Assembly: GCA_021298015.1 (NCBI GenBank)
Contig: JAJTGY010000006.1
Coordinates: forward strand, 62,001-126,000
DNA: 64,000 nucleotides
DNA from: Flammeovirgaceae bacterium
GTDB taxonomy: Bacteria > Bacteroidota > Bacteroidia > Cytophagales > Cyclobacteriaceae
Reading direction: 5' to 3'
The position numbers were made by a program, and so were the translations under genes. How positions within the stretch are numbered: position 1 is the stretch's first letter; every line of letters begins with the position of its first letter. Positions 45,443 to 54,089 of this stretch are shown here, in pieces. The notes below the pieces were generated by a model. That model was not told where the DNA came from, made no database searches, and saw only the letters and a list, made by a program, of their open reading frames with translations.

Positions 45443-45450
45443 TAGCTTTG
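45443..45450 (+). promoter_or_regulatory. -7 promoter box TAGCTTTG for sensor kinase
   Basis: An exact TAnnTTTG box 11 nt before ATG 45462 on the plus strand. Operator A lies 32 nt upstream of it. Confidence 0.5.
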
Positions 45451-45461
45451 TTTCAGCTACT

Positions 45462-47438
45462 ATGCAAGTCGGGCGTTTCATACTCAAGAAAATACCGTGG
45501 GCTAATCGCTTATTACCTCATTTGGTGAAAGTGATTTTTGTTGGGGGGATCTGCTTATGCCTGCCGCTTTATGCGAGTGCTCAAGTGACAAAAGCGGATA
45601 GCAGTAAGGTATTGCACTTGTTTACAGAAGGCGAAAAGTTTGAGTTTACAAATCCTGAAAAGGCGATGGCTTACTACGATAGCGCCCGTCAACTTGCTAC
45701 CCAAATTGGGTTTTTGCGCGGTCAAGGTACCTATGCCGGCTACGCTATTGTGGTGCTCAACAACCAGGGTAAGTTTCGCGAGGCGCTGGCATTGTGCCAG
45801 GAGGCACTTCGAATTTTTGAAACAGCCGGAACTCAGCGCGACAAAGCGGTAGCGCATATCAACCTTGGCAATGAGTGGCAGTACTTATCAGATTTTGAGC
45901 TGGCGGCCGAGCATTACCTGAAAGCCAAAAGCATTACCGAAAAGATTGGAGATCGGCCGCTGCTGCGTGTGATCATCAACAACCTCGCTTCAATTTTCAA
46001 CAGCCTGAAGCAGTTTGATAAAGGAAAGCAATATGCCAGTGAAGCACTGGAAATAGCCCGCGACATCAACAGCGACTATAGTGTTGCGTCATCCCTGATC
46101 AATTTGGCGCAAGCCGAATCTAACCTAAATCAATATGCTGAGGCGCTTGCGCATTTTCAGGAAGTGGAAAAAATCGGGGTGAATATATCGGATACGATAT
46201 TGACTATGGACGGATGGCAAGGCCAGGCGGATGTGCAGAAAGTTACGCAGTGCACGGAGGAGGCATCGATTTTATACAAGAAAATTATTCAGCTGGCGGA
46301 GCAACAACAAATGCCCACTTACCAAATGTATAGTTGGATGGGGTTGGCTGATTGCTACTTATTCATGAAAAGATTTGGGCCGGCCGAAGAGGCGATTCAA
46401 AACGGTATTCGCATTGCCCTGGAAACAGGCTCATCGTTTGAACTTCTGGAGCTTTACCGTCAACGATCGGAATTGGCTGAGTTGCGCGGCAACTTTGCAC
46501 AAGCACTGACTTACCGTAAGCAGTTTGAAGTGTTAAAAGATTCTGTAGCTGGCGAGAAAGCCAAAGAAAGTATCAATTTGCTTGAGGCACGGTTTGAATC
46601 GCAGCGCAAGGATGATCAAATCGTTCAACTTGAAAAAGAAAAGGCCACTCAGCAAAGTATTATAAGGCAGAAGAATAGAGTTACCTATCTGCTGATTGCT
46701 GTGGTGTTGGCGGTGCTGCTGCTCATGGGGTTACTCTACCTGAGCTACGCCCAGCGGCAAAGACTACAGAAGCAACGTATTCGCGAGTTGGAAACCGAAA
46801 AGCAACTCATGGCCAGCCAGGCGGTGATCAAGGGCCAGGAAGAAGAACGTGGCCGCCTTGCCAAAGATTTACATGACGGACTGGGTGGCATGTTATCCGG
46901 TGTGAAATTTTCTCTCTCCAATATGAAATCAAATATGGTGTTAGATGCCGACAGTGCATTGGTATTCGAGCGGTCGCTCGACATGCTCGATCACTCCATT
47001 TCTGAGCTTAGGCGCGTGGCGCATAACATGATGCCAGAAGTGCTGGTGAAGTTCGGTCTGGAGGAAGCATTAAAAAGCTACTGCGATTCAGTGCAGCAGT
47101 CGGGTATGCTTGCGGTTAACTTCCAAACCATTGGCGTTTATCAGCGAATGCCAAGTGAAAAGGAGATTATTGTTTATCGGATTGTTCAAGAGTTGGTTGC
47201 TAACGTAGTGAAGCACTCGCGTGCTCGCGCTGTGCTGGTTCAGTTGGCGTGGCAACCTGCCATACTTGATCTCACGGTAGAAGATGACGGAGCCGGCTTT
47301 GATATTGCCATGCTTGAATATTCGCGCGGGGCCGGGTGGGCCAACATTCGCTCGCGCGCAGAATTTTTACGGAGTAAATTGGATATTCAATCATCCGCGG
47401 GTGCGGGCACTTCAGTTCACATGACCATACCTTTATGA
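45462..47438 (+). CDS. TPR-containing sensor histidine kinase (NarL-type, HisKA_3)
   Basis: The 658-residue kinase has a signal peptide or N-terminal membrane segment (residues 22-41) and a sensor region of tetratricopeptide repeats (about 60-370). A coiled coil precedes a membrane helix (408-430). The cytoplasmic part begins with a coiled coil and HisKA_3 box RLAKDLHDGLGGMLSG with phospho-acceptor His471. The ATPase domain has N-box Asn581 in ELVANVVKHS and G-box DDGAGFD near 608. A TPR domain outside the membrane suggests sensing of a protein partner or peptide. The stop overlaps the regulator ATG. Confidence 0.94.
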   Translation: MQVGRFILKKIPWANRLLPHLVKVIFVGGICLCLPLYASAQVTKADSSKVLHLFTEGEKFEFTNPEKAMAYYDSARQLATQIGFLRGQGTYAGYAIVVLNNQGKFREALALCQEALRIFETAGTQRDKAVAHINLGNEWQYLSDFELAAEHYLKAKSITEKIGDRPLLRVIINNLASIFNSLKQFDKGKQYASEALEIARDINSDYSVASSLINLAQAESNLNQYAEALAHFQEVEKIGVNISDTILTMDGWQGQADVQKVTQCTEEASILYKKIIQLAEQQQMPTYQMYSWMGLADCYLFMKRFGPAEEAIQNGIRIALETGSSFELLELYRQRSELAELRGNFAQALTYRKQFEVLKDSVAGEKAKESINLLEARFESQRKDDQIVQLEKEKATQQSIIRQKNRVTYLLIAVVLAVLLLMGLLYLSYAQRQRLQKQRIRELETEKQLMASQAVIKGQEEERGRLAKDLHDGLGGMLSGVKFSLSNMKSNMVLDADSALVFERSLDMLDHSISELRRVAHNMMPEVLVKFGLEEALKSYCDSVQQSGMLAVNFQTIGVYQRMPSEKEIIVYRIVQELVANVVKHSRARAVLVQLAWQPAILDLTVEDDGAGFDIAMLEYSRGAGWANIRSRAEFLRSKLDIQSSAGAGTSVHMTIPL

Positions 47439-48046
47439 CGCGCGTTTTTATTGTTGACGACCACCCGATGGTGATTGAAGGTATGCGCGCCATGCTGACC
47501 CATGTGCCCAACGTGCAGTTGTGTGGTTATGCGATGACCGCAGCATCCTGCCTGGGTTATTTTGCTTCCAATCCGGCCGATGTCGTGCTGCTGGATATCA
47601 ATCTGCCGGATCAAAGCGGAATTGACGTTTGTCGTGTATTGATGCAGAAGCAACCGCAATTAAAGGTAGTAGCATTGACCAATTTTGATCAGCTCGCCTA
47701 TCTGCAACAAATGAAAGATGCCGGGGCGCGCGGCTATCTGCTCAAGAATGCCTCGCTCGATGAATTAGGTGCAGCTATTGCTGCCGTAACCAGCGGTGGC
47801 GAATATTGGCTTGGCAAAGACTCCCTTCGCGAAAGCTTCGGCCAGCAGAATCAATTGCTGCTCACCAGGCGCGAGATTGAAGTTCTGCGTCTTATTGCGG
47901 AGGGCCTGACCAATCACGAGATTGCTGCAAAACTGTTTATCAGTGACAGTACCGCGGACTCGCATCGCAAGAATTTGATTTCCAAACTTCAAGTGAAAAA
48001 TACGGCTGCGTTGGTGCGCACCGCGATTGAAAACAAAATTATTTAG
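47435..48046 (+). CDS. LuxR/NarL-family response regulator
   Basis: The 203-residue regulator has a receiver domain with Asp8-Asp9, phospho-acceptor Asp54 in VVLLDINLPDQSG, Thr/Lys in KVVALTNF and GYLLKNASLDEL. The C-terminal helix-turn-helix (LTRREIEVLRLIAEGLTNHEIAAKL onwards) is of LuxR type. It is the cognate partner of the kinase by overlap (ATGA). It is the most likely protein to bind the 21-bp site, though binding has not been shown. Confidence 0.95.
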   Translation: MTRVFIVDDHPMVIEGMRAMLTHVPNVQLCGYAMTAASCLGYFASNPADVVLLDINLPDQSGIDVCRVLMQKQPQLKVVALTNFDQLAYLQQMKDAGARGYLLKNASLDELGAAIAAVTSGGEYWLGKDSLRESFGQQNQLLLTRREIEVLRLIAEGLTNHEIAAKLFISDSTADSHRKNLISKLQVKNTAALVRTAIENKII

Positions 48047-48048
48047 GC

Positions 48049-49425
48049 ATGAGATCGCTCGTTTTTCTGCTGGTTCTGTTGGTGCCATGGTTTTTACTTC
48101 AGGCGCAACCGCGCGAGAAATTTGATATCACAAGTTTTACACCGCCCAGCGGGTGGCAACGGGAAGCTACGGACAATGTGGTTTCGTTTGTGAAAACCAA
48201 CGAGGTCTCTCGTGGCTGGTGCAGGATCTCTGTATTTAAGAGTATGAACAGCACCGGCACTCCTCGCTCTGATTTTGACAATGAGTGGCGGCAATTGGTG
48301 GCGGGTACTTACTCAGGTGCCGTAAAGCCTCAGCCCGAGCTGACGGATGAAGACGGCTGGACGTCCTGCTCGGGCGTTTCCACTTTCGAGTTTGAACAGA
48401 GGACCGCTTACCTGCTGCTGACCAGCATTACCGGGTATGGTCTCCGGTTTTCGGTATTGGTGCTCATGAACAATGAAGAATTTATGCCTCAGGTCGAAAG
48501 CTTTTTGGGTTCGATTGATCTCACCAAACCAACGGCAGTTGCTGCACCGCCAGTCGTACAGCCCGGCTCCGGAACTGCGGTTAGCACGACATCCGGCCGC
48601 GCATTTACGGCACCCATCACCAAAGCAACGACCAACTTCAACGATGGATGGGTTGCCACGATGGCGGCCGGGAAAGTGGTGGTTGTGCGCGGTAAGGTTC
48701 GCGTTCACCTATACTATCCGCTCGGCTATGATGACGCGTCAAGACGTGCCGGGCGGGATTTTTTCTGGGATAACCGACTCGGATCAGAGTTCCAGTTGCT
48801 CACCAAGCAATACCGGGATCACGGTGAAATGATTTCCTCTTTCCAGGCACCGTACATCGAAGGAGAGGCAATTGATCGCCAGACGAATCAACGCGTGTTT
48901 CTCGGTTTGTATGTAAACTCGGAAGGGGGCAACATGTTTCCGATACTGGCCGTAGCGCCCGATGAACAAACCCTGCGCAATACATTTCCAAAGGCCGAGA
49001 ACCAGTTCGAGTCCGATCTGGCCGCCATGAACGGCTACAACAAGTTTGCGGTAACGCTGAAAGATTTGGAAGGCAGATGGACAGGCGGTGGAACAACCGC
49101 AGCGAACTATTACAACGCGTACACAGGCGCCTATGCGGGCATGGGTGCTGTGGCGATGAGCGATCGTTTTGAGTTTATGGCAAATGGTGACTATACCAGC
49201 CGCCACCAGGGTGCGTCTGGCATGGTAGGTTCCATGTCCACGTATTCACAAGACTATAAAGGGAAGGCAACCGTTACGGATTGGAATGCCGTGCTCACGA
49301 ATCGGTTCAAAGGAGCAACCACCAACTTTAACGCGTGGTTTGAGGCGGTACAAGGCGGAGTAGTTCTTCACTTACAAGACTCCCAGTACAGCGGCCTGAA
49401 GTTTGACCTGGTGCGCGAGCGTTGA
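48049..49425 (+). CDS. exported protein, paralogue of gene at 49427
   Basis: The 458-residue product has a signal peptide (LVFLLVLLVPWFLLQAQ) and two parts. The N-terminal half (DITSFTPPSGWQREATDNVVSFVKT..) has an extracytoplasmic domain similar to those that read stress or export signals. A Pro/Thr-rich linker (residues 165-190) follows. The C-terminal half carries TTNFNDGWVAT, MNGYNKFAVTLKDLEGRWTGGG and a beta-rich end, all shared with the convergent gene. It starts 2 bp after the regulator stop, so it belongs to the kinase-regulator operon. No family is recognised. Confidence 0.8.
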   Translation: MRSLVFLLVLLVPWFLLQAQPREKFDITSFTPPSGWQREATDNVVSFVKTNEVSRGWCRISVFKSMNSTGTPRSDFDNEWRQLVAGTYSGAVKPQPELTDEDGWTSCSGVSTFEFEQRTAYLLLTSITGYGLRFSVLVLMNNEEFMPQVESFLGSIDLTKPTAVAAPPVVQPGSGTAVSTTSGRAFTAPITKATTNFNDGWVATMAAGKVVVVRGKVRVHLYYPLGYDDASRRAGRDFFWDNRLGSEFQLLTKQYRDHGEMISSFQAPYIEGEAIDRQTNQRVFLGLYVNSEGGNMFPILAVAPDEQTLRNTFPKAENQFESDLAAMNGYNKFAVTLKDLEGRWTGGGTTAANYYNAYTGAYAGMGAVAMSDRFEFMANGDYTSRHQGASGMVGSMSTYSQDYKGKATVTDWNAVLTNRFKGATTNFNAWFEAVQGGVVLHLQDSQYSGLKFDLVRER

Positions 49426-49426
49426 A

Positions 49427-50767
49427 TTATTCTTTGCCAAAGCCCGTAAATCCACCGTATGACGTATCCTGTAGCCAGAGAATACGTGCGCCTTTGCGTT
49501 CGCACGTGAAATAGGCATTATAAAGCCGGGGTTTCTTTTCAATTTCGGAAAAGTTGATCTGCCAGTTGTTTGGCATGGTAAACCTTCCGCCCGACTTGGC
49601 ACCGTCAAATTTGATGTTACCTACGAACCCGCTGGCGGTACTCAACTGCCAGTCATAGGTGCCATCCTCCCGAAACGCAAACCATTCGGCAGAGGAGTGC
49701 GTGTTAGTAGAGGTTGCTCCGGTGTACACATTGATATAATTCGTAAATCCTCCGAACGAACTACTCCAACGGCCGGTCAGGTCAGCAGGGGCAACCGCAA
49801 ATTTGTTGTATCCGTTCATCTTGCGGAGGGGGTCAAATGTGGTCGTAGCGTAATAGTCAACCTGATTGATGTTTACACCAAACGCCTGGATAAAGGTATC
49901 TTGGTCAGGCGCAATAAACTCCATCCAGTTGGATTGCCCCATTTTGAAGAGCACGACAAACTTGTTCAATCCGCTTTCGGGCTCACGGACCTGCGCCAGG
50001 AGAAGATGTGGACGTTCAAAACCAATACTCGAGGGGCCTTCGGTGTAGGAAACCGATCCGTAGCGGGGTACGATGAAGGTATTCCAGGCCAGCCGGTCCT
50101 CCTCGCGGTAGTCGGAGATATAAGCGCTCGTTTCTTTGGTGTGGAAGTGTATCAGGATTTTGATGCCCGATTTGGTCACCTCGACCCAATCGTCTTTGGC
50201 GGTGGCTACCCAACCATCGTCAAAGTTCGTGGTGTGAAATGCGAAACGGCTATTTGTCAAAGCCGAGTTGCCTTTTGATGTCGGGTTTATGGCCGCCTGG
50301 TCCGGAGTATTCACCGGGGGTTCAACAACCTGCGAGGGAGGAGATGGGTTTTCGGCTGTCTGTACGGAGCACAAATAAAAAGTGGTTTCTTTTGACGCGG
50401 ACTTCAGATAGATGAGTACCCGTTGTTGACCCCGTTGAAGAAGGTAGTTAGATGGCGTGGGAAGCGCGAGGACGGTCCAATTATTTTTGGCTATCTCGTC
50501 CCAAATCCATTTTTCAGAAGCGGCACCGGGTGGCAGGCTCAATACCTCCGTGTCGTTGCTTAGCTTGAGGTTATTGTCTTCCGCCTCCATGTCGAGCAGG
50601 GTTTGCGCGGCTGCCGTGGACAACAGCCGGCTATCGCGCTTACTGCCTGTCGGCAATGAGATGCCCATGACATTCGATGAACCGGCCAAAACCAGTTTGC
50701 TTTGTGCTGAACTGGTGCCGGCAGCCAATAGCCAAAAGAATGCGAAGACTACACGCAACGTTTTCAT
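49427..50767 (-). CDS. exported protein, paralogue of gene at 48049, under operator B
   Basis: From ATG 50767 the product has 446 residues with a signal peptide (VVFAFFWLLAAGTSSAQ). The N-terminal half differs from its paralogue. After a Pro-rich linker (SPPSQVVEPPVNTPDQA) the C-terminal half matches it: TTNFDDGWVATAKDDWVEV, MNGYNKFAVAPADLTGRWSSS and NYINVYTGA. The two genes converge tail to tail with one base between their stops. Copy B of the 21-bp site lies 45 nt upstream of the start codon. Confidence 0.8.
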   Translation of the reverse strand: MKTLRVVFAFFWLLAAGTSSAQSKLVLAGSSNVMGISLPTGSKRDSRLLSTAAAQTLLDMEAEDNNLKLSNDTEVLSLPPGAASEKWIWDEIAKNNWTVLALPTPSNYLLQRGQQRVLIYLKSASKETTFYLCSVQTAENPSPPSQVVEPPVNTPDQAAINPTSKGNSALTNSRFAFHTTNFDDGWVATAKDDWVEVTKSGIKILIHFHTKETSAYISDYREEDRLAWNTFIVPRYGSVSYTEGPSSIGFERPHLLLAQVREPESGLNKFVVLFKMGQSNWMEFIAPDQDTFIQAFGVNINQVDYYATTTFDPLRKMNGYNKFAVAPADLTGRWSSSFGGFTNYINVYTGATSTNTHSSAEWFAFREDGTYDWQLSTASGFVGNIKFDGAKSGGRFTMPNNWQINFSEIEKKPRLYNAYFTCERKGARILWLQDTSYGGFTGFGKE

Positions 50768-50812
50768 GGGGTTTTCGGAGACGAAATTCTCAAAAAAACT
50801 ACACAACGAAAT

Positions 50813-50833
50813 CCCGCAAAAGGGGGATTTTTG
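50813..50833 (-). promoter_or_regulatory. shared 21-bp operator, copy B
   Basis: The site reads CCCGC, A4, GGGGG, ATTTTTG on the plus strand. It differs from copy A (45390-45410) at only two positions. No plus-strand gene starts nearby, so this copy should control the minus-strand gene at 49427. Confidence 0.65.
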
Positions 50834-50862
50834 TCCGATCAGCGAAGTGCCAGTGTCGGGTT

Positions 50863-51612
50863 CTAGTCGTTTTTTCGTTGAATAGACTTCTCGTACAGTT
50901 CTTTGTTGACCCGGTAGGTTGTCTTGCTCGGCTCTCCTTTTTCAAAAATCAGATCATTCCCTTCTGTTGTGGCAACGGGAGCCTGGGCAAGCCAGTTCAG
51001 TATTCCTCGGTACTCGGTAGTAAAATAGTCCGCCAGTTGGATAACACGTGTGGAGTCCACCACATTAACCAATACTTCGGAGGACGTCAAATCGAAGGTG
51101 ACTCCGCAGGTCGGACATTCTTTTGTCAGTATTCGCTCCCGTAGTCGTTGGCTATCCTGGCCGCGAGTATCCGTGTCTGAGTAGCCAGCGATGAGCGTAT
51201 CCTGACGGAACAGGTAGACTGACCTTGTTTTGATGACTTCATTTTCGCGTTCTTCTGTGAAAACCCAAAGCCGCCCTTGCTGATCGAGATACCACGACTT
51301 TTCGCCTGTTTGAATGCTGAAGTACTTTTGGCGACCATATTCCTCAAGAAGGGGAAACAACCCGGACCCAATCGTTGACTCGTTCTCATCCCTTGTCAAA
51401 ATTTTGGTCGAGTACTTAGGCAGCACCGGGAGTGAGGCGAACCTTAGATCGGGTATGGTTGCTGCCGAGGCGTCAGCCGGTTGGCTTCCGGGATTGGCTT
51501 CTTTGGCTTCTTGTTGATTTTTGCTACACGAAACCAATAAAATCAGGAATAGGAGGTGAAGCGATTTCACCGGCAAGGACAATCGATTGAGCACGTTTTG
51601 GCCTTTAATCAT
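50863..51612 (-). CDS. predicted lipoprotein of unknown function
   Basis: From ATG 51612 the 249-residue product has a lipoprotein signal (LHLLFLILLVSC) followed by a polar linker (EAKEANPGSQPADAS). Beta-rich sequence follows that includes an ECPTCG Cys pair. No family is recognised. The start overlaps the S9 peptidase stop by 8 nt, so it is transcribed with that gene. Its 3' end lies about 30 bp from operator B, so its transcript may read into it. Confidence 0.72.
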   Translation of the reverse strand: MIKGQNVLNRLSLPVKSLHLLFLILLVSCSKNQQEAKEANPGSQPADASAATIPDLRFASLPVLPKYSTKILTRDENESTIGSGLFPLLEEYGRQKYFSIQTGEKSWYLDQQGRLWVFTEERENEVIKTRSVYLFRQDTLIAGYSDTDTRGQDSQRLRERILTKECPTCGVTFDLTSSEVLVNVVDSTRVIQLADYFTTEYRGILNWLAQAPVATTEGNDLIFEKGEPSKTTYRVNKELYEKSIQRKND

Positions 51613-53746
51613 TGACGCCAACCAGATCTAATGCAAACGCATATTTCAATGCCGTCTCCTTCAACTCGCGGAAACGCCCACTGGCACCGCCATGTCCGGC
51701 ATCCATATTGGTACGCAGGAAGAGTCGATTGTTGTCCGTTTTCATCACCCTCAGTTTGGCCACCCACTTGGCCGGCTCCCAGTACTGAACCTGCGAGTCG
51801 TGTAGGCCGGTTGTCACCAACAGGTTGGGGTAGTTCTTTTTCTCCACATTATCGTAAGGCGAATAGGAAAGCATGTAGTCGTACTGCTCTTTGTTATTTG
51901 GATTGCCCCATTCCAGCCATTCAAACGTAGTTAACGGAATGCTTTCGTCTTCCATCGTTGTAATCACATCAACAAAGGGCACGTGGGCAATTACGCCCCG
52001 ATACAGATCTGGGCGCATGTTGGTAATGGCTCCCATTAATAAACCACCGGCACTTCCACCCTCGGCAAACAACTTGTCTTTCGCCACATATTGGTTTTGG
52101 ATCAGCCACTCGGAGCAATCAATGAAGTCATTGAAGGTGTTTTTCTTTTTCAGCATTTTGCCGTCTTCATACCAGGCACCACCCATTTCCTGCCCACCCC
52201 GCACGTGAGCAATGGCAAATACAAATCCGCGATCGAGCAGACTTATCTCATCGCGACCGAAAAACGCATACATCGAAATGCCGTAGGAACCGTACGCATA
52301 AATCCAGCCGGGGTTAGTGCCATCTTTTTTGAATTTGTCTTTTCGGTAGGCGATCGACAGAGGAATTTCTTTTCCATCGCGCGATTTCACCATGATCCGC
52401 TCGGTGGCGTAGTTCGTCTTATCAAAACCTCCGAGCACCGGAGTTTCCTTTTTTAACTCACGCTCCTTCGTATCCATATTGTAGTCAAATGTGGAATTAG
52501 GCGTAGTCATGGATTGGTAATTGTACCGGAGCAAATTGGAATTGAATTCCGGATTATTGCCCAACCCCGCATAGTAGGCCGGTTCATCAAAGCTTACAAA
52601 GTTCTCACTTTTGTCGGCCCACTTGATCGTTCGGATTCTTACAAGACCTGCACTCATTTCGCCCAATGCGAGGTAGTCGCGGAAGTACTCCACATCCTGC
52701 AAGAACACATCTTCGCGGTGGGCAATCACATCTGCCCAGTTTTCGCTGGAAGGTTTTCCGATGGGCGCGCTTACCAGCCGGTAGTTCTTGGCGTTTAGGT
52801 TGGTATAAATAAAGAACCGATCGCCCTCCGTATGATTGACGCTGTATTGCACATCATCTTTTAACGGCTGAATAATCACTGGCTTTCCGGGTTTGTCTGC
52901 GCTGAGGTACCGGGCATACGAAGCATCGGTTCGCCCGCTGCTGATGATGAAGTATTTTTTTGACCTTGTTTTGCTCACACCGACATCCAGCGTTTGATCT
53001 TTCTCTTCGTATATCACCTGGTCGGATTCAACAGGTGTTCCCAAAATATGGCGTTTGATCAAATAATTGCGCAGTGTCTGTTTATCGGGCACAGCATAGA
53101 GAATGGATTGGTTATCGTTGGTCCAAACATAACCCCCTCGGGTGTCGGCAATCCGGTCCGCGAGATATTGGCCTGTTTTCATATCCTTGAATTTGACCGT
53201 GTAGAAGTTGCGGCCTACAGTATCCAGCACGATGGCAGCCATTTGATGATCCGGGCTAACCGAGGTGAATAAGTTGAGGAAGGACTGGCCTTTGCCAATC
53301 GCGTTTCCATCGGCAACAATTTCTTCGATGCCATCCATCGAGTCTTTTTTCCGGCAATAGATGGGATACTCACCGCCCTCAATGTAACGCGTGTAATAAT
53401 AGTAGTTATCAATAAGAGCCGGAACCGAGGAGTCGTCTTCTTTGATTCTGGCTTTCATCTCGTTGAATAAGCTCGTTTGTAAAGGCTTGGTGTGAGCCAT
53501 CATCGTGTCGAGGTAATCGTTCTCCGCTTTCAGGTAATGGATCACGCTGGAGTCTTCCCGGTTTTTCAGCCAGTAGTAGTTATCGATTCGTTTATCGCCA
53601 TGCTTGGATGTGATTTCGTATGGTTGAACTGCGGCCACCGGAGGAGGAACATCAGGGAGTTTCATATTTTTTTCTTTTTGCGTACAAGCGGCTAGTAAAG
53701 CCAGGGATATGCCGACCAACCAAAGATTTGACAGTAACTTTTTCAT
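51605..53746 (-). CDS. S9A oligopeptidase B-like lipoprotein
   Basis: The 713-residue serine peptidase has a lipoprotein signal (LALLAAC, Cys21), an N-terminal seven-blade propeller (about residues 80-430) and an alpha/beta hydrolase domain. The nucleophile Ser565 is in GGSAGG, the acid Asp650 in GLHDSQVQYWEP and the His685 in DAGHGG. These are complete, and IAHVRGGQEMG is typical of oligopeptidase B. It should cleave short peptides after basic residues at the cell envelope. It is co-transcribed with the downstream lipoprotein gene. Confidence 0.94.
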   Translation of the reverse strand: MKKLLSNLWLVGISLALLAACTQKEKNMKLPDVPPPVAAVQPYEITSKHGDKRIDNYYWLKNREDSSVIHYLKAENDYLDTMMAHTKPLQTSLFNEMKARIKEDDSSVPALIDNYYYYTRYIEGGEYPIYCRKKDSMDGIEEIVADGNAIGKGQSFLNLFTSVSPDHQMAAIVLDTVGRNFYTVKFKDMKTGQYLADRIADTRGGYVWTNDNQSILYAVPDKQTLRNYLIKRHILGTPVESDQVIYEEKDQTLDVGVSKTRSKKYFIISSGRTDASYARYLSADKPGKPVIIQPLKDDVQYSVNHTEGDRFFIYTNLNAKNYRLVSAPIGKPSSENWADVIAHREDVFLQDVEYFRDYLALGEMSAGLVRIRTIKWADKSENFVSFDEPAYYAGLGNNPEFNSNLLRYNYQSMTTPNSTFDYNMDTKERELKKETPVLGGFDKTNYATERIMVKSRDGKEIPLSIAYRKDKFKKDGTNPGWIYAYGSYGISMYAFFGRDEISLLDRGFVFAIAHVRGGQEMGGAWYEDGKMLKKKNTFNDFIDCSEWLIQNQYVAKDKLFAEGGSAGGLLMGAITNMRPDLYRGVIAHVPFVDVITTMEDESIPLTTFEWLEWGNPNNKEQYDYMLSYSPYDNVEKKNYPNLLVTTGLHDSQVQYWEPAKWVAKLRVMKTDNNRLFLRTNMDAGHGGASGRFRELKETALKYAFALDLVGVND

Positions 53747-53795
53747 AGAGGGTTGTTGAGGGTGGACAAAAGTGCTAAAAAGGAGACGGAACTCC

Positions 53796-53990
53796 TTATC
53801 TCTTCAGCGACAAAAATCCGGTGCGGGCAGGCAAGCCGCTGGAAAACTCAATTTTGTAGAAATAGGTACCCGCGGGTAGATCGTTACCGGTTTTACTCAT
53901 GCCCGTGAACGCTATCGTACCATTGTTGCAGTTTTCGCCTTCCCACACCACATCACCCGAACCAATCACAAGCAAAGCATTAAGACCTTG
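53796..53990 (-). pseudogene. remnant of a type IX C-terminal sorting domain
   Basis: The minus strand is open for 64 residues between a stop at 53991-53993 and TAA 53796-53798. It reads GSGDVVWEGENCNNG, then LPAGTYFYKIEFSS and GLPARTGFLSLKR to the end. That is the gliding-motility-associated/type IX type B sorting domain (RWGxxVWEG...DLPAGTYFY...GFLTLKR in intact relatives). The RWG motif has become GSG, and nothing upstream continues the gene. It is the stump of a lost secreted protein, and most of the 343-bp gap 53747-54089. Confidence 0.8.
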
Positions 53991-54063
53991 TTAGCCACCT
54001 TTCCATAAGGTCGGCAAAGTAAAATCATGACATTGTCACTGTCGGCCAAATAGCTTTTTTCGT

Positions 54064-54071
54064 TAGTTTTG
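54064..54071 (+). promoter_or_regulatory. -7 promoter box TAGTTTTG for ftsK
   Basis: An exact TAnnTTTG box 18 nt before ATG 54090. The TTG inside it (54069) is in frame with ftsK but is part of the promoter, so it is not the start. Confidence 0.6.
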
Positions 54072-54089
54072 CTATACTTTTTAAACTTA

